This document shows positions 1 to 9,527 of a stretch of DNA of 64,000 nucleotides, in pieces. A program made the translations under genes and the position numbers. Position 1 is the stretch's first letter; each line of letters starts with the position of its first letter. The notes under the pieces were generated by a model that saw only the letters and a list, made by a program, of their open reading frames with translations, had not been told where the DNA came from and made no database searches. The stretch comes from Sandaracinus amylolyticus (lineage in GTDB: Bacteria; Myxococcota_A; Polyangia; Polyangiales; Sandaracinaceae), in contig NZ_CP070225.1 in the NCBI RefSeq assembly GCF_021631985.1, forward strand, positions 8,866,001-8,930,000. Reading direction: 5' to 3'.

Positions 1-890
1 GCCATCCACGCGGCGATCTCGCTCGCGTGCGCGAGACCGCCGAATGCGCGCGCTGCGTCGTGCAGCGCGAGGCCGAGCGCCCGCGCGGTCGGCGTGCGCT
101 TCTCGCGATCCTTCGTCAGCGCGGCGAGGATCGGCGCGTCCACCGCGCGCGGCACGCCCGGTCTCGCCATCGAGGGCGGGCGCACCACGCCCGCGGCGAG
201 GGCGCGCAGCGTGTCCACCTCGCGATCGCGCCCGAAGAGATGCTCGCCGGTGAGCAGCTCCCACGCGAGCACCGCGATCGACCACACGTCGGCGCGCCGA
301 TCGATCTCGCGACCCTCGACGTGCTCGGGCGACATCGTCGCGAACGTGCCCTTCACCACGCCGGTCGCGGTGCGATGCGTCTTCTCCCTCGCGCGCGCGA
401 CGCCGAAGTCGAGCACCCGCGCGCACCCGTCGTCGCCGACGAACAGGTTCCGCGCCGAGACGTCGCGATGCACGACGCCGAGCTCGTGCGCCGCGTGCAG
501 CCCCTCGCACGCATCGACCACCACCCGCAGCACGCGCCGAGCGTGTGCGATCGGATCGTCGGGATACCCGCGCGCGATCGCGCCGACGATCGCCTCGACG
601 GTCTCGCCGCGCACCAGCTCCATCACGAGGTAGGGCGTTCCGCCGTCCTCGCCGTAGTCGAGCACCGGGCACACGTTCGGGTGCTGCACGCGCGCCGCGA
701 TGCGCGCCTCGTCGAGGAACATCTCGACGAACGCCTTCTCGCGCGCGAGGTGCGGATGGATGCGCTTGATCGCGACCACACGATCGAGCGGCGGACCGCC
801 GTGCGCGACGTGCACCGTCGCCATGCCGCCCGACGCGATCGAGGGCCCGAGCACGTAGGGCCCGAGCCGCTTGCCCGAGCTCGACGTCAC
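1..890 (-). CDS. Ser/Thr protein kinase, N-terminal part (runs off the left edge)
   Basis: Hanks-type protein kinase domain; about 296 residues are visible and the C-terminus lies outside the window. The glycine loop SIASGGMATV is near residues 17-26, the invariant lysine is in VVAIKR (about K42), the catalytic loop reads HRDVSARN (about residue 140) and the Mg loop is DFGVAR, followed by an activation segment ending in a SPEH variant of the APE motif. All catalytic residues are present, so an active kinase is expected. The start is GTG at 890-888, which overlaps the stop of the upstream gene in a GTGA. The two are therefore probably translationally coupled. Whether a sensor or TM domain follows cannot be seen. 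Confidence 0.9.
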   Translation of the reverse strand, partial: MTSSSGKRLGPYVLGPSIASGGMATVHVAHGGPPLDRVVAIKRIHPHLAREKAFVEMFLDEARIAARVQHPNVCPVLDYGEDGGTPYLVMELVRGETVEAIVGAIARGYPDDPIAHARRVLRVVVDACEGLHAAHELGVVHRDVSARNLFVGDDGCARVLDFGVARAREKTHRTATGVVKGTFATMSPEHVEGREIDRRADVWSIAVLAWELLTGEHLFGRDREVDTLRALAAGVVRPPSMARPGVPRAVDAPILAALTKDREKRTPTARALGLALHDAARAFGGLAHASEIAAWM

Positions 891-1684
891 GGCATCTCGA
901 CCGGGCGCGGCGCCGACAGGCGCGTGTCGTCGCCGGGCTGGGCGGTCGCCACGAGCACGATCGCGATCACGATCCCCGCGGTCGCGATCACGCCGCTGCC
1001 CGCGAGGATCCAGGGCCAGGGATCGCTCGGCTCGGCCACTGCGCCGGGCGCGACCTCGACGTGGCTCGTCACGAGCGCGGGCAGCGGCGCGTCCTCGGCG
1101 CCGTGCTCCACGATCAACGCACCGCCGATCCCGATCACGCGCGCGTAGTAGTCGACGCGCTCCCCGTCGCGCGCCTCGAGCGCCAGCGCGCCCTCGCTCG
1201 ACGACGACCACGGCCCGTCTCCGGCGCGCGCGAAGAGCGTCGCCTCGCGCACCAGACCGCCGGGATCGTTCGTCAGCGCGAGCTCGAGCCGCACCTGCGC
1301 TCCGTCGCGCCGCACCTGCACCCGCGCGCGCAGCCGCTCCGCGCCGCGCTCCCGCAGCACGCGGAACCGATGCGCGATCTCGGGAGGCACCCGCGCCGAG
1401 AACGTGTGCTGGGGCCGCAGCGCGGCGAGCCGTCGCAGATCGATCTCGATCTCGCCCTCGCGGCCCAGCGCGCGCAGCGCGAGGGCGCGGCCCTCGAGCA
1501 CCCGCACGACGTCGGACACGTCGAGATCGTCGCCCTGCGCGGCGCGATCGAAGAGCGCGAGCGCGGCGCCGAAGCGCGCCTCGTCGAGCTGTCGCTCCGC
1601 GTCGTCGACGAGCGGATGCGCGTGCGCCCGCGAGGCGAGCGCGAGAACGACGAGCGCGAGGAGCCACGACGCGAGCCGACCCAT
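887..1684 (-). CDS. Exported, C-terminally membrane-anchored protein coupled to the kinase
   Basis: 265 residues. It has an N-terminal signal peptide (about residues 1-22, ending in an AHA cleavage-like site), then a helical TPR-like stretch (residues 25-95, containing DEARFGAALALFDRAA), a beta-rich middle region, and one hydrophobic segment near residues 222-245 (PWPWILAGSGVIATAGIVIA) with a short polar tail. This layout resembles myxobacterial proteins encoded beside Ser/Thr kinases, where a periplasmic TPR/beta domain is tethered by one TM. That family placement is an inference. Its stop overlaps the kinase start by four bases, so the two are likely co-translated and may act together. No enzymatic motif was recognised. 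Confidence 0.75.
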   Translation of the reverse strand: MGRLASWLLALVVLALASRAHAHPLVDDAERQLDEARFGAALALFDRAAQGDDLDVSDVVRVLEGRALALRALGREGEIEIDLRRLAALRPQHTFSARVPPEIAHRFRVLRERGAERLRARVQVRRDGAQVRLELALTNDPGGLVREATLFARAGDGPWSSSSEGALALEARDGERVDYYARVIGIGGALIVEHGAEDAPLPALVTSHVEVAPGAVAEPSDPWPWILAGSGVIATAGIVIAIVLVATAQPGDDTRLSAPRPVEMP

Positions 1685-1772
1685 CCGGAGCGCGGCGATC
1701 CTAGCCGATCACGAACGCGCACGGCGCGCTCCTCGTGACGAGGAGCGCGCCGCGTCGATCTGCACCCGAGGA

Positions 1773-3323
1773 TCAGCGCCAGAGGCGCACCACGCTCCCG
1801 CGCTCTCCGTCGGACGAGCCCACGAGGACCCGTCGATCGCTCGTCATCGCCACCGCGATCGCGGCTTGCAGACCGGTCACCTCCGCGGGCGGAACGAAGG
1901 TCGGATCGAGCGCGCCGCCGCCGGTGATGTCGCCGATCAACAGCGCGTTCGCGTCGCGATCACCGACCGCGATCGCTTCGCCGGTCGCGCGGTCCACGTC
2001 GACACCGCGGAAGCCGCCGGAGATCGCGTCGTAGCGCATGCGCCCGCCCGCGGTGCCGAAGCCGTCGACGAGCTCGCCCGCATCGTCGACGCGCGCCGCG
2101 AACGGATGCGCACCTTCGCGACCGACCACCAGGAGCGAGCCATCGTGCATCAGCCCACCCGCGACGAGCATCACGGTGCCGTCCGACGTGATCGCGCGAC
2201 GGCCCGCCGCGAACGTCGAGTCGATCGCGCCCTCCGCGTCGACGCGCACGACGACGCCCGCGCTCGCCGCGAGGTCGGAGCCGATCACCACGAAGCGCCC
2301 CGACGCGTCGACCAGCACGTCGCTGCCCAACATCGACGGCAGCTCGCGGGTGATCACCGGCTCGGCCGCGAGGTCCTCGTAGACCTGCAGCACGCTCGTC
2401 GAGCCCGCGTCGTCGCTCGTCGAGAGCAGCGCCGCGATGCGATCGCCGGCGCGATCGAGGCCCCGCGCGCCGTACGCGCCGAGGTCGCGGGCGCCGCCCT
2501 CGAGCGGCGCGCCCGACGCGTCGAGCACGGCGAGGAACGCGTGCTGCGTGCCCTCGACCGAGGCGCTGACGAGGAGCACCACGCGTCCGTCGTCGTCGAC
2601 GACGATCCCACCGAGCGCGAGCCCGCTCCCCGAGGACAGCGGCACCCGCGACGGCGCGCCGCCGTTCCACGTCGCATCCGCCTGCCCGCGCCGATCGAGC
2701 CGCCGCACGAACACCCCGACCGTGTCTCCGTCGAGCGCGCCGTAGGTCGTGTAGATGCGCCCGAGCTCGTCGCTCGCGAGGCCGACCACCGAGTACGTCG
2801 CTTCTTCGTTCGCCGCGATGCCGCCGGTGCCGAAGCTCTCGTCGGTCGCGCCCGCATCGCCGGGGGTCACGACGAAGAGCTCGAGCGCGACCGCGTCGTC
2901 GCCGTCGGCCACCCGCACCGTGATCGGAGCTTCGCCGGGCTGCGCGATCGCCTCGGCGGAGAACGTGATCGTGGCGCTCTCGCCCGCCACGCCCGCGGGC
3001 GCGCTCGCCTGCACGTGCTCGGGCAGACCCTCGATGGTGATCGCGAGCGTCGCGTCGTAGCCGGCGTCGCGATCGATCGTGAGCTCGAGCGTCGCCGACT
3101 CGTTGCGGCGCACGACGACGGCGTGGCTCGCCGCGCTCACGCGGAACGACGCGGCGGGCGCCTCGCCGGCATCGGGATCGTCGATCGGATCGATCGCACC
3201 CCCGTCATCGGCGGTCTGCACGCCGGCATCGCCCATCGTGGCGGGCGGAACGGCGCCGGCGCGGCAACCTGCGATGGCGAGACAGAGCGCGAGCCAAGAA
3301 ACGACCGACGAGCGATGAGTCAC
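1773..3323 (-). CDS. Delta-60 repeat lipoprotein
   Basis: 516 residues with a lipoprotein signal: lipobox LAIAGC, lipidated Cys about residue 20. An Asp/Gly-rich linker follows (residues 25-55), then an Ig/cadherin-like beta domain (about 58-155) and a region of delta-60 repeats (TIGR02608-like) to the C-terminus. Those repeats show DESFGTGG near 160 and GFGTAGGRM later, with recurring phrases of the type DxxGRxxVxG. Such repeats are predicted to form a beta-propeller on the cell surface. The role is unknown, probably adhesion or a structural surface protein. It stands alone, about 210 bp from the divergent TetR gene at 3537. Confidence 0.85.
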   Translation of the reverse strand: MTHRSSVVSWLALCLAIAGCRAGAVPPATMGDAGVQTADDGGAIDPIDDPDAGEAPAASFRVSAASHAVVVRRNESATLELTIDRDAGYDATLAITIEGLPEHVQASAPAGVAGESATITFSAEAIAQPGEAPITVRVADGDDAVALELFVVTPGDAGATDESFGTGGIAANEEATYSVVGLASDELGRIYTTYGALDGDTVGVFVRRLDRRGQADATWNGGAPSRVPLSSGSGLALGGIVVDDDGRVVLLVSASVEGTQHAFLAVLDASGAPLEGGARDLGAYGARGLDRAGDRIAALLSTSDDAGSTSVLQVYEDLAAEPVITRELPSMLGSDVLVDASGRFVVIGSDLAASAGVVVRVDAEGAIDSTFAAGRRAITSDGTVMLVAGGLMHDGSLLVVGREGAHPFAARVDDAGELVDGFGTAGGRMRYDAISGGFRGVDVDRATGEAIAVGDRDANALLIGDITGGGALDPTFVPPAEVTGLQAAIAVAMTSDRRVLVGSSDGERGSVVRLWR

Positions 3324-3536
3324 GGGAACCTCCTGCGGCGCGCTCCCTCATCACGACGCGCGCCAACCTGCGGAGCCCGGATTTCCCAGCGATCGCCGCG
3401 ACCCGTGCCCGTGCGCGCACGTGCGCCGGGCGTGCGGACGATTCGGCCATCACCGCGCGCTCCGACGGACGAATCCGCTCCCGACCGGCCAATTCTCAGC
3501 CGATTCGTCCACCCTGCGCCGCGCTCGCATCGTGCG

Positions 3537-4139
3537 ATGCTCGGCGCTCCGATGACGTCTCGTGAACGCATCCTCGACGGCGCCGCGCGCGCGTTCGGTC
3601 GGCTCGGCTACGCGCGCACCCGCGTGGAGGACGTGCTGAACGCCGCCGACGTCTCGCGCCCGACCTTCTACAAGGAGTTCTCGAGCGCCGACGACGTGTT
3701 CGAGACGCTCGCGCGCCTGCACTTCCGCGAGCTCTCGAAGCGCCTCGTCGACGCGCTCGAGTCCACCGGCGATCCGAGCGGCAAGCTCTTCGCGATCGTC
3801 GACGCGTACTTCCGGTGGCGCTCCGAGCTCGGCCCGCTGGGGCGCGTGCTCGACGTCGAGGCGCGCCAGCCCCGCAGCGCGCTCGCGCGCATCCGCCGTC
3901 CGGTCACCGAGCGTCTGGTCGAGGCGTTCCGCGAGCAGATCGTCGCGCTCGGCAGGCCCGCGCCCGATCCGCTGCTGCTCGGCGCGCTCATCTCGGCGGC
4001 CGAGCACCTCGGCGACACGCTGCCCAGCGATCGCGCGCCGACCGCGCGCGAGATGACGCGCCGCCGCATCGCGATGCTGCGCCTCGCCGCGGGGGTGCTG
4101 ATGCCGCTCGAGCCGGAGCGGAAGCGCCGCAGGCGCTGA
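3537..4139 (+). CDS. TetR-family transcriptional regulator
   Basis: 200 residues from the ATG at 3537; a second in-frame ATG at 3552 is also possible, giving 195 residues. The N-terminal helix-turn-helix is typical of TetR: RILDGAARAFGRLGYARTRVEDVLNAADVSRPTFYKEFSS at about residues 9-48, where the PTFYKEF recognition helix is diagnostic. The C-terminal helical ligand domain (60-185) is generic, so the inducer cannot be named. The C-terminus is basic. It is divergent from the delta-60 lipoprotein gene and convergent, with a 3-bp gap, with the GIDE-like gene. The target could be itself or the divergent lipoprotein; no clear palindrome settles it. Confidence 0.88.
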   Translation: MLGAPMTSRERILDGAARAFGRLGYARTRVEDVLNAADVSRPTFYKEFSSADDVFETLARLHFRELSKRLVDALESTGDPSGKLFAIVDAYFRWRSELGPLGRVLDVEARQPRSALARIRRPVTERLVEAFREQIVALGRPAPDPLLLGALISAAEHLGDTLPSDRAPTAREMTRRRIAMLRLAAGVLMPLEPERKRRRR

Positions 4140-4142
4140 GGC

Positions 4143-5000
4143 TCAGCGCGTCAGCCAGGCGAGCAGCACGAGCACGCCGACCACCAGCGCGACCGCGCCG
4201 GTGAGCACGTGACCGGGATCGGGCGGTGGTCGCTCGCGCACCGCCGCCGCGGCGCGCCGTCGCGCGCGGGTCGAGGGCGGTGTCTCGCTCACGCCCGATG
4301 CGCCCACCCCGTGCGCTTCGAGCGTTCCTCCCGCGGGCGCGCGCAGCACGAGGCAGCTCGCGCGCTCGCGATATCCGCCGGCGCCGGTGCCCGGTGGTGC
4401 GGCCTCGAGCGCGCACTCGCCCTCGATCTCGACCTCGTCGCCCTCGGCGAGCACGACCTCCCACTGCTCGATCACGAGCCGCATCGTCGCGCCCGGGCCG
4501 GGCTCGGTGGTCTCGGCGTGCGCGCGGATCCACGCCTGCTGTCCCTCGAGCGAGCCCCCGACGTGCACGCGCCCACGAGCATGCGCGCGCGTCGCGCAGA
4601 GCAACGTCGCGAGCTCCGCGAGCCGGCGCTTCTCGGCGTGGAGCTCCTTCATCGCTCCGCCGCCGCCGCGGCGGAGCGCGTCCTTCACCGCGCGCTGCCG
4701 ACGCGCGACCTCGTCGATGTCGCGGTCGATCTTGCCGAGGACCTCCTGGGCTCGATGCGCGCGCGCCTCCACGCGGATCGACTCCGCGCGGATCAGCACG
4801 CGCCCGCTCGCGTCCTCGAGCCAGAAGTCGACCGCACCGCGCGCGTGGGGCGTGCTCGCGAGCCCTTGCCTCACGTCCCAGTAGACGCACGCGCGCTGAC
4901 CGAGCGACGACGTGACGAGCTCGCGCGCGCGTCGCACCCGGCCGCGCACCCGCGCGTGCGAGCCATCGCGCAGCGACGCGATCGGGACGATCTCGGACAC
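4143..5000 (-). CDS. GIDE-like domain protein with C-terminal TM anchor
   Basis: 285 residues, GTG start at 5000. Residues 1-60 carry MSEIVPIASLRDGSHARVRG followed by a CVYWDVR stretch. This pattern resembles the OB-fold GIDE/MULAN domain (a conserved GxxVxVxG beta hairpin and a YxxVR strand). A predicted coiled segment follows (about 95-135, rich in Arg, Lys and Glu), then a second beta-rich half and one TM helix near the C-terminus (about 262-283). No RING motif is seen, so this is the bacterial form without ligase activity. The RCC1 lipoprotein gene lies 9 bp upstream on the same strand, so they are probably co-transcribed. Family assignment is by motif resemblance only. Confidence 0.6.
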   Translation of the reverse strand: MSEIVPIASLRDGSHARVRGRVRRARELVTSSLGQRACVYWDVRQGLASTPHARGAVDFWLEDASGRVLIRAESIRVEARAHRAQEVLGKIDRDIDEVARRQRAVKDALRRGGGGAMKELHAEKRRLAELATLLCATRAHARGRVHVGGSLEGQQAWIRAHAETTEPGPGATMRLVIEQWEVVLAEGDEVEIEGECALEAAPPGTGAGGYRERASCLVLRAPAGGTLEAHGVGASGVSETPPSTRARRRAAAAVRERPPPDPGHVLTGAVALVVGVLVLLAWLTR

Positions 5001-5009
5001 CGCACGATC

Positions 5010-6944
5010 CTACAGGCAGACGCGGCCGGGCTCGACCGGAGCGCTGATCGGTGCGCGCCCGCACTCGCCCGTCGTGTTGTCGCCCCAGCACACGATCTCG
5101 CCACCCATCCCGACCGCGCAGGTGTGATCGCCGCCCGTCGCGATCGACTTCCACGTGCGCCCGACGAGCACCGGCATCGGCAGCGACGTGTCCGCGCCCG
5201 CCGCGGCGCCGATCTGACCGCGCGTGTCGTCGCCGAAGCACGAGAGGCGCCCCATCGTGTCGAGCACGCAGGTGTGCGCGGTGCCGAGCGCCATCGGGTA
5301 CGCGCCGTTGGGGAATTCCGCGAGCGGCACCGGGCGATTGCGATCCGTGCGATCGCCGAGCCCGAGCTGCCCGGTGTCGTTGCGACCCCAGCACTCCACG
5401 CGCTCGCGCACCGGCGTGCCGGTGAGCCTCCGCGCGCAGGTGTGATCGCCGCCCGCCGCGACCGCTGCGAACGTGCCGCTGATGCGGCTCGGCACCGCGA
5501 TCATCGCGTCGCTCGAGCCGGTGCCCACCTGGCCGTGATCGTTGGAGCCCCAACAAAAGAGCGCACCGTCGCTCGCGAGCGCGCACCCGTGGGCGCGGCC
5601 GACCGCGACCGCGACGAGATCGGGATCGCCCATGACCGGCACGATCGTCGGGCTGCCGCGATCCGAGGTCGCCGCGAGACCGAGCCGTCCCTCGGCGATC
5701 GAGCCCCAGCAATAGAGGCGCCCTTCGACCGCGGTCACCGCCATGTCGCGCGCGATCGCGCACGTGAACGCGTCGCCGGCCGCGACGTCGACCGCCCAGA
5801 GCATGCTGTCGGTCACGCCGAAGGGCCCGCCCGAGTACCCCGGGATCGACGTGCCCGACACCACGCCGCGCCCGAGCTGCAGGTGCTCGTTGCCGCCCCA
5901 GCACGCGACGCGATCGCGCCCACTGCTCGGGCGGATCGCGCAGGCGTGCGAGGTGCCGAGCGAGACGTCGCGCCAGTCCTCGCAGCTCGTCGAACCGTTG
6001 GTGCAGCGCACGATCGCGGGCGTCTCCTCGATCGTCGTCGCGTCGGTGCCGAGCCGCCCCGCGCGCCCGTCGCCCCAGCACTGCGCGCGCCCCGAGGCCT
6101 CGAGCGCGCAGGTGTAGTCGGGGCCCGCGACGATCTCGATCGCACCGCCGCGCTCGATGCACGCGCCCGCTTCGCACCCGTCGAGCGCGGGGCACCCGCA
6201 CGCGACGCACACGCCGCCCGGCACTCCGCACAAGCCGGGCGACGTGCCGGGCGCACACGCGTCACCGAGCGCGCAGCCGTTGCAGCACGCGCCGCGCACG
6301 CAGCGCCCCGGGCCCGCCGCGGTCGTGCACGCGGCCTCGTCGGTGACCGCGACGCAGCGCCCGGCGACGCAGCGCTCGCACTCGCCGCACCCGCCTTCTT
6401 CGCACGCGCACGCGCTGGTGCCCTGGCAGTCGTCGTCGCCGCAGTCGGTGGTGCGATCGCAGTCGTCGTCGCGCCCGTCGCTGCAGCTCGCGCCCGACTC
6501 GCGCGACGCGTTGCAGGTGTCGAAGGGCAGCGGCTCGGCGTCCTCGGGGCAGAGCCCCGCGTCGCACATCCCGCACGCGCTTCCGTCGGCGGGAACCAGC
6601 TCGACGCGCACGACCTGATCGGGCGCGCGCGGCAGATCGATCGCGCGGCACGCCGCGGCCACCGGACGGCAGGTCTCGTCGAGCGCGATCATGACGAGGC
6701 CGTAGCTGCCGGGCGGGAGGATCGGCGGCGCGCTCGCGCTCTCGCCCGCGCGCCAGCTCGTCCGCCATCGCACCGTCGCGTCGTCGTCGCACCCCTCGTC
6801 GAGCACCCGCGCTTCGTACGCGACCGCGAGCGCGGCGCGATCGGCGTCGCGCACGACGTACTCCCACTCGAGGGAGCGCTCCGAGGGCGCGCACGCCGAC
6901 ACGAGCATCGCTGCGACTGCGAGCGCTGGCGCGGCGCGGACCAT
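5010..6944 (-). CDS. RCC1-repeat lipoprotein with Cys-rich domain
   Basis: 644 residues. Lipoprotein signal with lipobox LVSAC (Cys about residue 18). A beta domain (25-110) is followed by a very Cys-rich stretch (about 115-260) with many CxxxxC pairs and a MopE-like DGRDDDCD segment. From about 265 to the end run RCC1-type repeats of the pattern HTCALxxxGxxxCWGxNxxGQLG, seven or more, which should fold into one beta-propeller. Each repeat has two cysteines, suggesting a disulphide per blade as expected for an extracellular protein. Likely anchored in the outer membrane, with unknown ligand. Expressed ahead of the GIDE-like gene. Confidence 0.88.
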   Translation of the reverse strand: MVRAAPALAVAAMLVSACAPSERSLEWEYVVRDADRAALAVAYEARVLDEGCDDDATVRWRTSWRAGESASAPPILPPGSYGLVMIALDETCRPVAAACRAIDLPRAPDQVVRVELVPADGSACGMCDAGLCPEDAEPLPFDTCNASRESGASCSDGRDDDCDRTTDCGDDDCQGTSACACEEGGCGECERCVAGRCVAVTDEAACTTAAGPGRCVRGACCNGCALGDACAPGTSPGLCGVPGGVCVACGCPALDGCEAGACIERGGAIEIVAGPDYTCALEASGRAQCWGDGRAGRLGTDATTIEETPAIVRCTNGSTSCEDWRDVSLGTSHACAIRPSSGRDRVACWGGNEHLQLGRGVVSGTSIPGYSGGPFGVTDSMLWAVDVAAGDAFTCAIARDMAVTAVEGRLYCWGSIAEGRLGLAATSDRGSPTIVPVMGDPDLVAVAVGRAHGCALASDGALFCWGSNDHGQVGTGSSDAMIAVPSRISGTFAAVAAGGDHTCARRLTGTPVRERVECWGRNDTGQLGLGDRTDRNRPVPLAEFPNGAYPMALGTAHTCVLDTMGRLSCFGDDTRGQIGAAAGADTSLPMPVLVGRTWKSIATGGDHTCAVGMGGEIVCWGDNTTGECGRAPISAPVEPGRVCL

Positions 6945-7062
6945 CCGCTCGCACGATAGCAGGCGCCACCTGGCGACAGTCGTGCGGGATGTTCACCACG
7001 CGGCGCGAGTCGACGTATCCTCGTCGATCTGGCGCGTTCCAACCCGCGCCGCGGAGGGCTGC

Positions 7063-8991
7063 ATGAGGCTTCGCTTGCTCCCGCTCGAAGGTCCGTTCGT
7101 CGCGCTGGTCGCGCTCTGTCTCACGAGCGCCTGCGACGACCCCTCGCCATCACGCCCGACGCGCGACAGCGGCCCTGGTGTCGTCGACGCCGGCGGGGGT
7201 GACGCGAGCACGGGGATCGACGGCGGTGTCCCCACCGGCCCGTGCGCGGGCCCCGACACCGACGGCGACGGAATCCCCGACGCGTTCGAGAGCACCGTCG
7301 ACAGCGACGGCGACGGCACGCCGAACTCGATGGACGACGACTCCGACGGCGACGGCGTCCTCGACTCGGTCGAGCGCCGCGACGCATGCCCGCCGCGCGA
7401 CTCCGATCGCGACACGATCCCCGACTACCTCGACGCCGACAGCGACAACGACGGCCTCACCGACGCCGAGGAGCGCGAGCTCGGCACCGACGCCACGCGC
7501 GTCGACACCGACGGCGACGGCGTGAGCGACCTCGGCGAGGTGCGCGGCTCGGGCACGAGCCCGACCGACGCGACGAGCACGATCCCCGAGGACGACTTCT
7601 TCGTGATCCTGCCCTACGAGGGAGACCACGAGATGCGCCCGCTGCGCTTCGGCACCGCGATCGCGCGCGCCGACGTGTACTTCCTGATCGACACCACCGG
7701 CTCGATGCAGGACGCGATCGACGACGTGAATTCGTCGCTCATGCGCATCGCGACCGAGGTCGCGCGCCTGGTCCCCGACGCCCAGTTCGGCGTGGGCCAC
7801 TACGACGACTTCCCGGTCGATCCCTACGGCGGCACGTCGGAGCCGACGCCGATCTTCTACGTCGACGGATTCGGCGATCCGATCTCGTGCACCCGCGACT
7901 CGCAGTGCCCGGGCCTGACGAGCGTCTGCGACACCCGCGACGGTCGTTGCGTCGAGCCCTGCACGTCGACCGCGCGCTGCGCGACGCTCTCGGCGGGCTC
8001 GACCTGCCCCAGCACCGCACCTCGTTACTGCTCGATCGCGCTGGCGCGCGACGACGCGCCGTACACCCACGACATCGACATCACCGGCGACCTCGCGCGC
8101 GTGAACGCGGCGCTCGCGCTCACGGTGAACGGCGGCGCCGACATCCCGGAGAGCGGCACCGAAGCGATCTATCTCGCGGCGACCGGGATGGGCCTCACCT
8201 ATCCCAACGATCGCACCGGCACGAGCACCATCGCCGCGAAGACGTGCGCGCCGGTCGCCGGCGAGACCGAGGCGCGGCGCGGATATCCGTGCTTCCGCCC
8301 GGGCGCGCTGCCGATCGTCGTGACCGTCACCGACGCGCCGTTCCACAACGGAACGACGACGAACGCGAGCTGGAGCGTGCCCTATGCCGGCCCGGTCGCG
8401 ACCTCGGCGCACTCGTTCGCCCAGGCGGTCACCGCGCTGAACGATCTCGGGGCGCGCGCGATCGGCGTGAACGTCGGCACCGGCACCGGTGGCACCGCCG
8501 CGGGGACCGATCTCCGCGCGCTCGCGATGCAGACCGGCACCGTCAGCTCGACGGGCATGCCGCTCGTCTACACCGGCGCGGCGTCGACGACCGCGAACCA
8601 GATCATCGAGGGCATCCGCAGCGTCGTCTCGGGCACGCCCCAGGACGTCTCGACGCGCACCGCGAACGTCGCGGGCAACCCCGACGAGTTCGACGCGACG
8701 ACGTTCATCAAGTCGATCGTGCCGCTCGAGGGATACGGTCCCGGCGGCGTCTCGGGCGCGATGCCCGGCGTGACGTACTCGAGCCGCGACGCGACCACGT
8801 TCTACGGCGTGATCCCGGGCACCGAGGTCGAGTTCACCGTCGACTTCTGGAACGACGTGCGCATGCCCGCGGCGACCGCGCAGATCTTCCGCGCGCGCAT
8901 CATCGTCGTGGGCAACGGGGTCGCGGATCTCGACGAGCGCCAGGTCTACATCGTCGTGCCGCCGGAGGGCGGCGACATCGTCCTCGAGTGA
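7063..8991 (+). CDS. Thrombospondin-3-repeat / vWA-domain lipoprotein
   Basis: 642 residues from ATG 7063. This start follows a CGGAGG ribosome-binding site and begins the signal peptide directly; an upstream in-frame start would bury the signal. Lipobox LTSAC, Cys about 24. Residues about 63-170 contain six calcium-binding thrombospondin type-3 repeats (DTDGDGIPD, DSDGDGTPN, DSDGDGVLD, DSDRDTIPD, DSDNDGLTD, DTDGDGVSD). A von Willebrand factor A domain begins near 205 with an intact MIDAS DTTGS at about 210. The vWA domain is interrupted at about 274-322 by an insertion with eight cysteines. A C-terminal beta domain follows. Predicted surface adhesin with Ca/Mg-dependent binding. Confidence 0.9.
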   Translation: MRLRLLPLEGPFVALVALCLTSACDDPSPSRPTRDSGPGVVDAGGGDASTGIDGGVPTGPCAGPDTDGDGIPDAFESTVDSDGDGTPNSMDDDSDGDGVLDSVERRDACPPRDSDRDTIPDYLDADSDNDGLTDAEERELGTDATRVDTDGDGVSDLGEVRGSGTSPTDATSTIPEDDFFVILPYEGDHEMRPLRFGTAIARADVYFLIDTTGSMQDAIDDVNSSLMRIATEVARLVPDAQFGVGHYDDFPVDPYGGTSEPTPIFYVDGFGDPISCTRDSQCPGLTSVCDTRDGRCVEPCTSTARCATLSAGSTCPSTAPRYCSIALARDDAPYTHDIDITGDLARVNAALALTVNGGADIPESGTEAIYLAATGMGLTYPNDRTGTSTIAAKTCAPVAGETEARRGYPCFRPGALPIVVTVTDAPFHNGTTTNASWSVPYAGPVATSAHSFAQAVTALNDLGARAIGVNVGTGTGGTAAGTDLRALAMQTGTVSSTGMPLVYTGAASTTANQIIEGIRSVVSGTPQDVSTRTANVAGNPDEFDATTFIKSIVPLEGYGPGGVSGAMPGVTYSSRDATTFYGVIPGTEVEFTVDFWNDVRMPAATAQIFRARIIVVGNGVADLDERQVYIVVPPEGGDIVLE

Positions 8992-9044
8992 TCACACGGC
9001 CGAGAGGGCCGGGTCGCGAGCGGCCCGGCCCCTCGAGCGCTTCG

Positions 9045-9527
9045 TCAGTCGACGTTCACCGTGATCTGATCGACCAGCACGTCGTCTTCGAAGAGCGAGA
9101 TCGTGGCCGGCCCGAACTCGACGTCGACGACCACCGCGTCCCACTGCGGGTTCGGGCACGTCGGCACGTTCGGCACGTCCGGGCTGACGGTCGCGAGGTT
9201 GAACCGGAACTGGCCGTTCCGCGGCGTCGGCTGCGGGCCGGTCCCGCCCTCCGCGTCGACCTCGGTGTCCTGCCCCGGAGCTCGGTTGCCGGCCGGGTTG
9301 ATGCACTCGACCTCGGCGAGACCCTCGGACTCGACCGTGATCTCGAACGTCGTGCCCCCGAGCCCGGCGACCTTGCCGACGCACCGGACCTGGGTCCCGG
9401 TGTCCGTGCACGTCACGTCGTTCCCACCGCCGGTGAGGAAATGACCGCTCTGCGCAACGACCGCGCTCGCGACGAGGAGCGTCGCTCCGCCCGCGACCGC
9501 GCTCAGCACCTTCCACTTCCGCTCCAC
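9045..9527 (-). CDS. Small exported protein of unknown function
   Basis: 160 residues from a GTG at 9527 with a good ribosome-binding site (AGAGG, six bases upstream). N-terminal signal peptide of about 22 residues ending AVVAQ; the mature protein starts SGHFLTGGGNDVTC. Four or more cysteines and beta-rich predicted character. I do not recognise a family. It stands alone, convergent with the vWA lipoprotein gene (53-bp gap) and divergent from the CxxCH lipoprotein gene set. Confidence 0.75.
   Translation of the reverse strand: MERKWKVLSAVAGGATLLVASAVVAQSGHFLTGGGNDVTCTDTGTQVRCVGKVAGLGGTTFEITVESEGLAEVECINPAGNRAPGQDTEVDAEGGTGPQPTPRNGQFRFNLATVSPDVPNVPTCPNPQWDAVVVDVEFGPATISLFEDDVLVDQITVNVD

Noticed and set aside
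1404-4139. Very long rightward open frame over several genes
   Set aside because: Most of it is antisense to the membrane protein and delta-60 lipoprotein genes. Only its 3' part from 3537 reads as TetR; the rest is a high-GC shadow frame with low-complexity Arg/His-rich translation.
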